Of a stretch of 64,000 nt of DNA, positions 26,797 to 35,347 are shown one piece after another (positions within the stretch are counted from its first letter, which is position 1; the number at the start of each line of letters is the position of its first letter). Source of the stretch: CAINVV01 sp037129695 (GTDB lineage Bacteria; Bacteroidota; Bacteroidia; Bacteroidales; Prolixibacteraceae); NCBI GenBank assembly GCA_037129695.1, contig JBAXUL010000007.1:8780-72779 (forward strand). The letters are read 5' to 3'. The position numbers were made by a program, and so were the translations under genes. Below the pieces are notes generated by a model. The model was given only the letters and a program-made list of their open reading frames with translations, did no database searches and was not told the origin of the DNA.

Positions 26797-28410
26797 ATGA
26801 TCACTGTTTCAAACCTGTCCATACAGTTTGGCAAGAAGCCGCTTTTTCAGGATGTCAGTCTTAAATTTTTGCCCGGCAACTGCTATGGGGTAATTGGAGC
26901 CAATGGTGCAGGAAAATCAACACTGCTTAAAATTATTGCAGGAGACCTCGCTTCTACCAAAGGTGAAGTATTGCTAGGATCGGGCGAACGTTTGTCTGTG
27001 CTCAAACAGGATCACTACGGATATGAGGAATCTTCCGTTATTGATGCAGTTATGATGGGTTTCGAGGAATTGTGGAAGATACTCAACGAAAAAAATATTC
27101 TTTATTCAAAATTGGATTTCACAGAGGCTGATGGATTAAGGGCCGCCGAACTTGAAGAAAGGTTTGCTGAAATTGACGGGTGGAATGCCGAAAGCGATGC
27201 GGCTACCTTGCTAAGTGGTTTGGGTATCAAGGAGGATTTTCATCACCGATTGATGAAAGATCTGAGTGGAAAAGAAAAGGTCAGGGTATTGCTTGCGCAG
27301 GCATTGTTCGGAAAACCGGATAACCTTCTGCTGGATGAACCTACGAACGATCTTGACCTTGATACGGTTATGTGGCTGGAGAATTATCTTGCCAACTATG
27401 AAAATACAGTGTTGATTGTTTCCCACGACAGGCACTTTCTGGATTCGGTTTGTACGCATACGGTGGATATTGATTTTGGAAAAGTGCAGCTTTTTGCAGG
27501 AAATTACAGTTTCTGGTATCAATCCAGTCAGTTGGCACTTCGCCAGCAGCAAGCTCAGAACAAAAAGGCAGATGAAAAGCGCAAGGAGTTGATGGAATTC
27601 ATTGCCCGGTTTAGCGCCAACGTGGCAAAGTCCAAACAAACAACCAGCCGCAAAAAAATGCTGGAAAAATTGAATGTGGATGAAATCCAGCCTTCCACCA
27701 GAAAATACCCGGGGATTATTTTTCAGCCAGATCGCGAAACGGGAAACAAAATACTGGAAATTAAAGGTTTGTCAAAAAGCGTCAATGGTGAAGTGCTATT
27801 TAAAGATCTGGATTTCAATGTTGAGAAAGATGATAAAATTGTCTTTTTATCGAAGGATCCCAGGGCCATGACTGCTTTCTTTGAAATTATCAACGGATAT
27901 GATCAGCCCGATTCCGGAACATTTCACTGGGGACAAACAATTACCCATTCCTATCTTCCGCTGGATCACACCAATTTTTTCATGAACGACCTTAGTCTGG
28001 TTGACTGGTTGATGCAATTTTCGGATGATTCCAGTGAAATTTATCTTCGGGGCTATCTTGGGAAAATGCTTTTTTCCGGCGAGGAAGTCTACAAAAAAAC
28101 AAAGGTGCTGTCGGGTGGAGAAAAAATGCGCTGCATGATCTCCAGGATGATGCTGAAAAATGCCAATGTACTGATCTTTGACAATCCCACCAATCACCTG
28201 GATCTTGAATCCATACAGGCATTCAACAATAATCTGATCACTTTCAAGGGGAACATTCTGATGGCCTCTCATGACCACGAATTCATTCAGACTGTCGCCA
28301 ACAGGGTGATTGAGCTAACTCCCAAAGGAATTATTGACAAGATTACTGAATACGATGATTATATCACCAACGACGAACTGAAGGAAAGACGCAAAATCAT
28401 GTATCAATAA
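26797..28410 (+). CDS. ABC-F family ATPase (YbiT/YkpA-like translation factor)
   Basis: Cytosolic ATPase with two ABC domains and no membrane segments; ABC-F proteins bind the ribosomal E site and tune translation. 537 residues. First domain: Walker A GANGAGKST (34-42), signature LSGKEKVR (variant of LSGGE), LLLDEPTNDLDL, switch His in VSHDRHFL. A linker (about 235-310) rich in Gln/Lys/Arg follows. The second domain has a non-canonical P-loop region (KIVFLSKDPRAMT), then LSGGEKMR, LIFDNPTNHLDL and ASHDHEFI. The weakly conserved second P-loop is seen in the YbiT-like subgroup. It stands alone between nitroreductase and a LytTR regulator. Confidence 0.92.
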   Translation: MITVSNLSIQFGKKPLFQDVSLKFLPGNCYGVIGANGAGKSTLLKIIAGDLASTKGEVLLGSGERLSVLKQDHYGYEESSVIDAVMMGFEELWKILNEKNILYSKLDFTEADGLRAAELEERFAEIDGWNAESDAATLLSGLGIKEDFHHRLMKDLSGKEKVRVLLAQALFGKPDNLLLDEPTNDLDLDTVMWLENYLANYENTVLIVSHDRHFLDSVCTHTVDIDFGKVQLFAGNYSFWYQSSQLALRQQQAQNKKADEKRKELMEFIARFSANVAKSKQTTSRKKMLEKLNVDEIQPSTRKYPGIIFQPDRETGNKILEIKGLSKSVNGEVLFKDLDFNVEKDDKIVFLSKDPRAMTAFFEIINGYDQPDSGTFHWGQTITHSYLPLDHTNFFMNDLSLVDWLMQFSDDSSEIYLRGYLGKMLFSGEEVYKKTKVLSGGEKMRCMISRMMLKNANVLIFDNPTNHLDLESIQAFNNNLITFKGNILMASHDHEFIQTVANRVIELTPKGIIDKITEYDDYITNDELKERRKIMYQ

Positions 28411-28504
28411 TACTTGGATAGCACGAAATATTTTCTCATCTTTGTTAGGCATTCCTAATTTTCAGAGCTTTTTGAAAGTTTTTCCTGATTTAACCTGAGT
28501 CAAT

Positions 28505-29281
28505 ATGCTTTCTGTTGTTGTCATAGATGATGAATTGATGTCGCTTGATTTATTGGCATTCCTGCTCAATAAATTCACCACAGTTCAAATTAAAGTTGTC
28601 GGTAAAGCCACTAATCTGGCAGATGGCATCGCTCTGATCGAAAATACAAATCCGGATATTGTCTTCCTTGACATTGAAATGCCTGACCATAGTGGCATGG
28701 AGATATTCAATTATCAACTTTCCCAAAAAGTTAAAATCATTCTTGTAACAGGTCATGACCAATATGCGATTGAGGCAATCAATCAATCCGTAGCCGGTTA
28801 CCTCCTGAAACCGGTCAGTTTTGTTGATTTGCAAAATGTCATTAAAAAGGTCGAGAGAATTATCCGGAAGGAACAGCAGCAACTGGAATTGGAGGACAGG
28901 ATCAATACCTTAAGTACAGCTGAAGTTCCGGGCAAAAATCTAATTTTTGAGATTGAGAGTGGTTTTATGATGGAGAACTCTAAAAACATAGAGTTTATTA
29001 CTGCAGGTCAGTCGTATGCCACACTTTTCACCAATTCAAGGAGGGAATTTGTTGTGTCCAAATCGTTAAAGGAACTGGAAGCATACCTCCCGAAAAATCA
29101 ATTCTACAGAACCCACAAATCCTATCTTGTCAATATTTTCTACATCCGCAAGTTTGTCAGAAGCGGTGAAAGTTTTGTTCTAATGAAAAGTGGAATTAAA
29201 ATACCGGTTTCTGTCAGAAAGACCACTGTCATATTCAATGACATTAAAGAATTGCTTGCACAGGATCAAATTGCCTTATAA
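28505..29281 (+). CDS. LytTR response regulator, orphan
   Basis: Two-component regulator of 258 residues. Receiver domain: Asp8/9 in VVIDDELM, phospho-acceptor Asp56 in IVFLDIEMPDHSG, Lys in YLLKPVSF (about 100). LytTR DNA-binding domain at about 145-250 (IEFITAGQSYATLF, FYRTHKSYLVNIFYIRKFVR). The usual partner, a LytS/His_kinase-type sensor, is not adjacent. A box one base off the consensus (CATCTTTG, about 28435-28443) may be its promoter. Targets unknown. Confidence 0.92.
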   Translation: MLSVVVIDDELMSLDLLAFLLNKFTTVQIKVVGKATNLADGIALIENTNPDIVFLDIEMPDHSGMEIFNYQLSQKVKIILVTGHDQYAIEAINQSVAGYLLKPVSFVDLQNVIKKVERIIRKEQQQLELEDRINTLSTAEVPGKNLIFEIESGFMMENSKNIEFITAGQSYATLFTNSRREFVVSKSLKELEAYLPKNQFYRTHKSYLVNIFYIRKFVRSGESFVLMKSGIKIPVSVRKTTVIFNDIKELLAQDQIAL

Positions 29282-29463
29282 TTCCGAATAGATGAACACA
29301 TTGAATTAATATTCAAAAGCAGGGTGAATCTACATGAAAGTTTCCTCTGTTGAAATATGAAATCAATAATTGATTATATCACAATTGTTTACAATTTTGG
29401 CGGGTTGGTTTATCTAATTGCTTAATTTGTTGATTGAGTGATTAAATCTTGCGATATATTTCG

Positions 29464-29471
29464 TAAATTTG
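29464..29471 (+). promoter_or_regulatory. -7 element of the coiled-coil lipoprotein gene
   Basis: TAAATTTG matches the Bacteroidetes -7 consensus on the plus strand. The expected start is near 29478, giving a leader of about 64 nt before ATG 29542. A -33 TTG at the right distance was not found. Confidence 0.55.
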
Positions 29472-29541
29472 TACCTTAAAGTTAAGTGAAACCAAAATAG
29501 CTCCTGTAAAGGGAGATTTATACATTTAAAAAATGACAATT

Positions 29542-30411
29542 ATGAGAAAAGTTATTTATCTGTTATTCATCGTGGTTATGTTCTCTGCAACCAGTTGCAA
29601 CCGCAAGGAGATTGCCAGATTGAAGGCGAAGAACGATAGTTTAATGATGGCTGGAAGTTCAAAAGATGCAAATTTAGTTGAGTTTGTTGATGCTTTCAAT
29701 TCAATTCAATCTAATCTTGACTCGATTAAACAAAAAGAACAAATTATCGACAAAACAGCCAAAGGCGGATTTGAAGTAAAAGGTGATCGCAAAGAACAGA
29801 TCCAAAGCGATATTAATTATATCTATTCTTTGTTGCAAAAGAACAGATTGTTGGTTGCCGATCTTTCGGCCAAACTGAAAAAATCAAACAAACACGTTGC
29901 TGAACTGGAAAAGATGATTGAGAACCTCAATAAGCAAATCACCGAAAAAGACGGACAGATTGCGGATTTGAAGGAAGAATTAAATAAGATGAACATCCAG
30001 GTGAAGAATCTTAATACTGAAGTCTCCACATTGAACACCAATGTATCGAATCTCAGCAATGAAAACAAAGAAAAACAAAAGGTAATTGAAGAAAGAACAG
30101 CAGAATTGAATACTGCCTATTTCATTATTGGAACTGTTAAAGAGTTGAAAGACAAAGGTGTGATCAAAAAAGAGGGATTCCTTGGTACTGCAAAAGATGT
30201 AAACAGCAACATCGACAAGTCGTTGATGACCAAAGTTGATATTACAACAGTTCATTCAATTCCAATTATGAAGAAAAAAGCGACTGTTATTAGTACACAT
30301 CCTGCTAGTTCGTATAAAATTGAAGGAGAAAAAACAGCTGAAAATCTTGTTATTCTAAATGCAACAGAATTCTGGAGCCTTTCAAAAGTTTTGGTTATCA
30401 GTGTGAAATAA
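29542..30411 (+). CDS. Coiled-coil lipoprotein of unknown function
   Basis: 289 residues from ATG 29542 (MRKVIYLL); an ATG three codons upstream is equally readable. Signal peptide with lipobox SATSC (Cys19), so a lipid-anchored envelope protein. The middle (about 90-200) is a long heptad-rich coiled coil with repeating Glu/Lys/Asn (LEKMIENLNKQITEKDGQI, VSTLNTNVSNL). The C-terminal about 90 residues form a separate small domain (KGVIKKEGFLGTAKDV, THPASSYKIEG). No enzyme motif. Such proteins are common in Bacteroidetes but I do not recognise a named family. It converges on the hexosaminidase gene, separated by a strong terminator. Confidence 0.85.
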   Translation: MRKVIYLLFIVVMFSATSCNRKEIARLKAKNDSLMMAGSSKDANLVEFVDAFNSIQSNLDSIKQKEQIIDKTAKGGFEVKGDRKEQIQSDINYIYSLLQKNRLLVADLSAKLKKSNKHVAELEKMIENLNKQITEKDGQIADLKEELNKMNIQVKNLNTEVSTLNTNVSNLSNENKEKQKVIEERTAELNTAYFIIGTVKELKDKGVIKKEGFLGTAKDVNSNIDKSLMTKVDITTVHSIPIMKKKATVISTHPASSYKIEGEKTAENLVILNATEFWSLSKVLVISVK

Positions 30412-30418
30412 TATCACA

Positions 30419-30470
30419 CCTACAGGCATAAAAAAAACCGGTGGATTCCGGTTTTTTTTATGCCTGTAGG
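30419..30470. terminator. Bidirectional intrinsic terminator, perfect 23-bp stem
   Basis: Two perfectly complementary 23-nt arms (30419-30441 and 30448-30470) flank a 6-nt loop. Each arm contains CCGG next to a run of eight A or T, so the transcript ends with a U8 run in either direction. It lies between convergent genes, the lipoprotein (plus) and the GH20 enzyme (minus), and should stop both. Confidence 0.88.
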
Positions 30471-30579
30471 TAAGGGTAAAATTGTGTTTTAGGCCTATAA
30501 ATCTTTGTTTTGATCCGGACAATTTTCTGCAGTGAAGAATTCGTTTTACTGATATTGAATATCAGTAAAACGCCCTGAA

Positions 30580-32199
30580 TTATTTGATTTCTGATTTGCT
30601 GTAGTTAATTCCGAGTAGGTCATAAAGCTTGGTGAGTCTGTCGAGTCTGCTAAGGAAGTTGTCGAAATCCCTGACGCCTTTGGGCGACCAGACAACTTCT
30701 GCCAACGCAGCAGCCCGCGGATAAACCATATACTCAACCTGTTCCGGTGTTTTCATGTACTCTGTCCATACATTTCCCTGAGCTCCCAGCACATATTTGG
30801 CTTCTGCTTCTGTTAAAGCGGCAGGTACCGGTTCGTATCCATAGATCTTCCTGATTGGAAGAAAACCGCCAATTGCCAATGGTTCGCTTTTGGGATCAGC
30901 CTGATAGTGATCAAGATAGCAGTATTCTCCGGGAGTCATAACTACATAATGGTGTTCTTTGGCGGCAGCAATGCCACCGCTTTCACCTCTCCATGACATA
31001 ACTGCAGCATTGGGTGCCAGTCCACCTTCCAGAATTTCATCCCAACCGATCAATTTCTTTCCGTTTTCGCTCAAATACTTACCCATTCTCTGAACAAAAT
31101 AACTCTGCAGCTCATGTTCTGATTTGAGTCCTTCGTCTTTCATTTTTTGTTTGCATAACGGACACTTCTGCCAACGTGTTTTTGGACACTCATCACCACC
31201 TATGTGGAAGTACTCACCGGGGAAAAGCGGAATGACTTCTGACAATACATCCTGCAAAAATGCATAGGTCTCTTCCTTCCCGGCACAATAAACATCATCA
31301 AAAACGCCCCAGGTAGTGGCGACTTCATACGGTCCTCCGGTGCATCCTAATTCCGGATAGGCAGCAAGCGCCCCAAGCGAATGTCCGGGCATCTCAATTT
31401 CAGGAACGACGGTAATGAACCGGTCTGCGGCATAGGCCACAACTTCCTTTACTTCCTCCTGCGTATAGAATCCACCAATTTGAGTTCCGTCATATACTTT
31501 GCTGCCATAATGGCCCACCAAAGTCTCTTTCCGTACAGATCCAATCTCAGTTAATTTTGGATATTTTTTGATTTCAATTCTCCATCCCTGATCCTCTGTA
31601 AGGTGCCAGTGAAAAGTGTTGAATTTGTGAATAGCCATGTAATCCAGATATTTCAGGATAAATTCCTTTGGCATAAAATGGCGACCGACATCCAGGTGCA
31701 ATCCTCTCCAGGCGAAGCGGGGAGTATCTTTTATCTCTACCGATGGGACAACCACTTCAGACAATTTCTGCTGAATAGGAGGCATCAGTTGCAACAATGA
31801 TTGAATGCCATAAAATAAACCACTTGACGATGAAGCTTGCAACAATATTCCTTTGGGAGAAACCGTAAGGTTGTAGGCTTCCTTTGGTAAGGATAAACCT
31901 GTGTTAAGTTTGATGAATATGGATTTTTTTTCTGCTGCGCCTGAAAAAGACACTTTACTTTTTATTTGATAAAAATTCTCAAGGCGACTGCTTAGGTAGG
32001 CAGTCACTTTGTGCATCTCCGGACTTTCACTGTTGATCAGGATTTTTGTTTGGGAACTGATGGAAAATGTTCCCTCCATGTTGGTCAGAGAGGCTGGTTG
32101 CGGGATGATCTGTACATCCGGCCTCTTGATATCTGCCTGACATGAGCAGAATAGAAATACCAAATTCAGGATGAACAGATTTTTCGGGTAATTTTTCAT
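30580..32199 (-). CDS. Beta-N-acetylhexosaminidase, GH20, lipoprotein
   Basis: Removes terminal beta-GlcNAc or GalNAc from glycans or chito-oligosaccharides by substrate-assisted catalysis. 539 residues from ATG 32199; a TTG three codons upstream is the alternative. Signal sequence with lipobox-like FLFCSC (Cys18 or Cys20), so probably lipid-anchored. GH20b domain (about 30-150, VQIIPQPASL) precedes the barrel with FAWRGLHLDVGRHFM, HWHLTEDQGWRIEIKKYP and the catalytic Asp-Glu pair in FHIGGDECPKTRW. The C-terminal part has GWDEILEGGL and GAQGNVWTEYM. It is divergent from the methionine operon. Confidence 0.94.
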   Translation of the reverse strand: MKNYPKNLFILNLVFLFCSCQADIKRPDVQIIPQPASLTNMEGTFSISSQTKILINSESPEMHKVTAYLSSRLENFYQIKSKVSFSGAAEKKSIFIKLNTGLSLPKEAYNLTVSPKGILLQASSSSGLFYGIQSLLQLMPPIQQKLSEVVVPSVEIKDTPRFAWRGLHLDVGRHFMPKEFILKYLDYMAIHKFNTFHWHLTEDQGWRIEIKKYPKLTEIGSVRKETLVGHYGSKVYDGTQIGGFYTQEEVKEVVAYAADRFITVVPEIEMPGHSLGALAAYPELGCTGGPYEVATTWGVFDDVYCAGKEETYAFLQDVLSEVIPLFPGEYFHIGGDECPKTRWQKCPLCKQKMKDEGLKSEHELQSYFVQRMGKYLSENGKKLIGWDEILEGGLAPNAAVMSWRGESGGIAAAKEHHYVVMTPGEYCYLDHYQADPKSEPLAIGGFLPIRKIYGYEPVPAALTEAEAKYVLGAQGNVWTEYMKTPEQVEYMVYPRAAALAEVVWSPKGVRDFDNFLSRLDRLTKLYDLLGINYSKSEIK

Positions 32200-32340
32200 G
32201 ATTGTCAATTTTGGTTTACATTACAAAGCTACACATAATGATTATAAAACTTGAAACAGGAAAAAATATTTGCTATCTTGCTATAATACAGCGAATTTTA
32301 AATTTTTATCGTGAAATTTATTTAGAATGATTCAATTATA

Positions 32341-32372
32341 TTTGGAATTGTAAATTGGAGTGTTTATGTTTG
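32341..32372 (+). promoter_or_regulatory. Promoter of the lysC-metY-metA operon
   Basis: TTTG (32341-32344), a 20-nt spacer and TATGTTTG (32365-32372) match the Bacteroidetes consensus closely. The predicted transcription start is near 32379, giving a leader of about 220 nt before lysC that begins about 20 nt before the Met-rich leader ORF. Confidence 0.7.
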
Positions 32373-32400
32373 CAACCGGAAAATAATTTAATTACGCAGG

Positions 32401-32514
32401 ATGAACAGGTTTTTTCATACAGATGCTCTATCTACCGTTTGCAATCAACAGCCATGTTGTTTTGTTACGGGCATCGTTACTTCCATGCGTAGGATGTCTA
32501 TGTTTATGCAATAG
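32401..32514 (+). CDS. Met-rich leader peptide ORF upstream of lysC-metY-metA
   Basis: An ATG-started frame of 37 codons ending TAG at 32512-32514, located between a consensus promoter and lysC. Its last nine codons read M-R-R-M-S-M-F-M-Q, so Met is at positions 29, 32, 34 and 36. Met is normally about 2 percent of residues, so this cluster ahead of a methionine operon is what an attenuation leader peptide should look like. The stop codon overlaps the left arm of a hairpin. No homologue is known to me; the peptide itself probably has no function apart from sensing charged Met-tRNA. Confidence 0.55.
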   Translation: MNRFFHTDALSTVCNQQPCCFVTGIVTSMRRMSMFMQ

Positions 32515-32546
32515 CCTTCTCTCGGGCATCAACCTGTTTGAAGGCT
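32513..32546 (+). promoter_or_regulatory. Candidate attenuator hairpin with alternative pairing
   Basis: AGCCTTC (32513-32519) pairs with GAAGGCT (32540-32546). The left arm overlaps the leader stop codon. The loop contains AACCTGTT (32531-32538), which can pair instead with AACAGGTT at 32404-32411, the first codons of the leader ORF. Mutually exclusive pairings like these are the logic of attenuation. No U-run follows, so control could be by Rho or on translation of lysC rather than an intrinsic terminator. Confidence 0.4.
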
Positions 32547-32602
32547 TTCCGGAATTAGAATTACATCACCCTTTTCATTAAGTTTTATTTAATCATTGAA
32601 CT

Positions 32603-33976
32603 ATGCCGAAAATTGTAGTGAAATTCGGTGGGTCTAATCTTAGGAGTAAGGAAGAGATTCATCGCATTGTCAAAGTGGTAAAGAATTACAATCAGCCTTT
32701 GATTGTCGTTGTTTCAGCATTTTATGGTGTCACAAATTATTTGGTTGACGCACTTGAAAACGCCCGACACGACGAAGAAATTGCCAATAAAACCGTTCAA
32801 TATCTCTTTGATCTCAAAATTGGATCTTTGAATTATTTCATTGATAACAAGCAACTTCTGGCTGAAACGATTGGTTTAATACAGCAACAGCTGGATGAAT
32901 TGAAAAAATATTTGCACGGCATTGCACTTACGGGTGATGCCTCCAAGGCACTGGAAGACCACGTTCTGTCGTATGGTGAAAAACTGTCTGCTATCTTCCT
33001 GAATGGTATATTTACCTCACAGGGACTTGAATCTAAGGTAAGCTTCCCTGAAGCAATCGGACTGGTCACAGATGGTGAGTTTGGGAATGCCTCTGCTGAT
33101 TTTCACCTTTCAACCAACCCGGTCAGGGAATCCCTGAGTGAAGACCGGATTTATGTCATTCCCGGTTTCTATGGCATTTCACGAGATCAGAAAACTACGC
33201 TATTCGGAAGAGGGGGTAGTGATTATGCCGCTGCTGCAATAGCCCGCTGTGTCGGAGCCCCTTCACTTGATATCTGGAAGGATGTCAATGGGTTTCTCAG
33301 TTCTGATCCGAAACTTGTCACCAATCCGGTATTGATCGAGAAATTGTCGTACAACGAGGCTGCCGAGCTAGCCTATTTCGGCGCCAAAATACTTCATCCA
33401 AGAACAGTAGAACCTCTTACAGACCCACGGATTGCCATTCGTATCTTCAATATTTACGGAGATTTGGATGTCCACAAACCGTTGACAATTATCAGCCGCG
33501 AAAAATCGGTACAAACCGGAGTGGTGAAAAGTGTTACCTATAGCGATGATTTTGGATTACTCAAATTAAAAGGACCGGGTGTCGGACTCAAACCAGGAAT
33601 TTTGGCCAAGGTTACTACTGCGCTTCATTTGGCAGGAATTAACATCAGTTCGGTTTTAACCTCACAGATATCCATCAACATTCTCCTTGCAAAGAAGGAT
33701 CTTCAAAATGCTTTTGCGGTGGTTAGTGCCATAGAGCTATCTGCCGTCGGTAAACTGCAGATAGAGGATGATATCTCCATTGTTGCTGCCGTAGGTCACG
33801 GAATTACAGATAACTTCGGTATTGCCGCCCGAATTTTTACTGCGCTTGCATCAGAGGGAATCAACGTGATGATGAGTTGCTCAGGAGCGTCACCCATCGT
33901 CAGTTATTACCTCGTCCGTTCCGATGACCGGACTGCCTCTGTCAAGGCCATTCACCATGAATTTTTTGAAAAATAA
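32603..33976 (+). CDS. lysC: Aspartate kinase, monofunctional
   Basis: Phosphorylates aspartate, the first step to lysine, threonine and methionine. 457 residues. The kinase domain begins IVVKFGGSN (Lys7, the catalytic Lys of the KFGGS motif), has FGRGGSDYAAAAIARCVGA (about 206-224) and the SYNEAAELAYFGAKILHP motif. Two ACT domains follow (about 305-457: SDDFGLLKLKGPGVGLKPGIL, ISIVAAVGHGI), so feedback regulation is likely. There is no fused homoserine dehydrogenase. With metY and metA downstream (33 and 36 nt gaps) this copy probably serves methionine synthesis. Confidence 0.95.
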   Translation: MPKIVVKFGGSNLRSKEEIHRIVKVVKNYNQPLIVVVSAFYGVTNYLVDALENARHDEEIANKTVQYLFDLKIGSLNYFIDNKQLLAETIGLIQQQLDELKKYLHGIALTGDASKALEDHVLSYGEKLSAIFLNGIFTSQGLESKVSFPEAIGLVTDGEFGNASADFHLSTNPVRESLSEDRIYVIPGFYGISRDQKTTLFGRGGSDYAAAAIARCVGAPSLDIWKDVNGFLSSDPKLVTNPVLIEKLSYNEAAELAYFGAKILHPRTVEPLTDPRIAIRIFNIYGDLDVHKPLTIISREKSVQTGVVKSVTYSDDFGLLKLKGPGVGLKPGILAKVTTALHLAGINISSVLTSQISINILLAKKDLQNAFAVVSAIELSAVGKLQIEDDISIVAAVGHGITDNFGIAARIFTALASEGINVMMSCSGASPIVSYYLVRSDDRTASVKAIHHEFFEK

Positions 33977-34009
33977 CAAACAATAAAAATCAATTTAAAA
34001 ACAAAAACA

Positions 34010-35311
34010 ATGAGCACACAAAAACAAAAATTTGAAACACTGCAGGTTCATGCAGGACACACACCTGATCAGGATACCTTATCAAGGGCGGTGCCTATTT
34101 ACCAGACTACTTCCTACGTCTTTAAAAATTCGGAACATGCCGCCAATCTTTTTGGTCTGAAAGAATTTGGTAACATTTATACCAGATTGATGAATCCCAC
34201 CACCGATGTTTTTGAGAAAAGGATCGCTGCGCTGGAAGGTGGTGTGGCTGCACTGGCAGTTAGTTCAGGTCATGCGGCCCAGTTTATTGCAATTACAAAT
34301 ATTGCCGGAGCAGGGGATAACTTTGTTTCTTCGCCTTATCTGTATGGCGGTTCCTACAATCAGTTCAAGGTAACTTTTAAAAATATTGGAATTACAGCCA
34401 GGATAGCCGAGGATTTGGATCCAGCGAACTTTGAAAAGCTGATTGATGCCAAAACAAAAGCCATCTATCTGGAAACCATAGGAAATCCCAGCTTTAATGT
34501 TCCTGATTTTGAGAAATTTGCTGCACTGGCCAAAAAACACGATTTGCCTTTGATCGTGGACAATACTTTTGGCTGTGGAGGAGCACTTTTCCGTCCGCTT
34601 GAACATGGAGCCCATATTGTAGTGGAGTCTGCCACCAAGTGGATTGGCGGTCACGGTACCTCCATTGGGGGAGTCATCGTGGACGGTGGAAATTTTAACT
34701 GGGGCAACGGTAAATATCCTGCATTTACAGAACCTTCTGAAGGTTACCACGGATTGAAATTCTGGGAAGTATTTGGTGCTGATGGCCCTTTTGGCAACAT
34801 TGCCTTCATCATTCGGGCGAGGGTAGAAGGTCTTCGCGATTTTGGACCTGCCATTTCGCCGTTTAATTCATTTCAGCTCATCCAGGGTCTGGAAACGCTG
34901 TCTCTCAGGGTAGAACGCCATATTCAAAATACCAAAGCACTTGCAGAATGGCTTCAGAATCATCCCAAAGTAGAATCTGTCAGTTATCCGGGCTTGAAAA
35001 CAGACGAGAATTATGCCTTGGCCACCAAATATCTTCCGAAGGGAGCCGGGGCGGTTCTGTCATTCATACTGAAAGGCAGCAAGGAAAATGCCATCGAGCT
35101 TGTCAATAATCTGGAACTTGTCAGTCACCTTGCCAATGTAGGTGATGTCAGGACCTTAATCATACAGCCATCTGCAACAACCCACTCCCAATTGAGTGAG
35201 TCAGAGCAGATTCTTGCCGGGGTTAAACCTTCGCAACTCAGAGTTTCCGTCGGAATTGAGCATATTGATGATATTATTGCCGACTTTGAACAAGCATTGG
35301 CGAAGATTTAA
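34010..35311 (+). CDS. metY: O-acetylhomoserine sulfhydrylase (O-acetylhomoserine aminocarboxypropyltransferase)
   Basis: PLP enzyme of the Cys/Met metabolism family that makes homocysteine from O-acetylhomoserine and sulfide. 433 residues, the longer size typical of MetY (about 425-435) rather than MetB/MetC (about 380-400). It begins FETLQVHAGHTPDQDT and has YTRLMNPTTDVFEKRIAALE, the PLP-Asp in IVDNTFGCGG (about 184) and the Schiff-base Lys210 in VVESATKWIGGHGT. The extra segment around 225-260 (GKYPAFTEPSEGYHGL) is characteristic of MetY. It bypasses the cystathionine route and fits with the acetyl-type MetA next to it. Confidence 0.94.
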   Translation: MSTQKQKFETLQVHAGHTPDQDTLSRAVPIYQTTSYVFKNSEHAANLFGLKEFGNIYTRLMNPTTDVFEKRIAALEGGVAALAVSSGHAAQFIAITNIAGAGDNFVSSPYLYGGSYNQFKVTFKNIGITARIAEDLDPANFEKLIDAKTKAIYLETIGNPSFNVPDFEKFAALAKKHDLPLIVDNTFGCGGALFRPLEHGAHIVVESATKWIGGHGTSIGGVIVDGGNFNWGNGKYPAFTEPSEGYHGLKFWEVFGADGPFGNIAFIIRARVEGLRDFGPAISPFNSFQLIQGLETLSLRVERHIQNTKALAEWLQNHPKVESVSYPGLKTDENYALATKYLPKGAGAVLSFILKGSKENAIELVNNLELVSHLANVGDVRTLIIQPSATTHSQLSESEQILAGVKPSQLRVSVGIEHIDDIIADFEQALAKI

Positions 35312-35313
35312 GT

Positions 35314-35321
35314 TATTTTTG
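35314..35321 (+). promoter_or_regulatory. Possible internal promoter element before metA
   Basis: TATTTTTG fits TAnnTTTG and would start transcription about 20 nt before metA. The -33 spacing is poor (TTG 14 nt or TTTG 25 nt upstream), so this is tentative. metA may simply be co-transcribed with metY. Confidence 0.3.
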
Positions 35322-35347
35322 AAAAATTGAACCATAAAATTTGAATT

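Larger units (their letters stand above)
32200..32602. other. Divergent intergenic region with methionine-operon leader
   Basis: 403 bp between the GH20 start and lysC. Its right part holds a consensus promoter, a short Met-rich ORF and a hairpin (listed separately). The left part (32200-32340) is AT-rich and shows no clear box for the GH20 gene. Confidence 0.6.
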
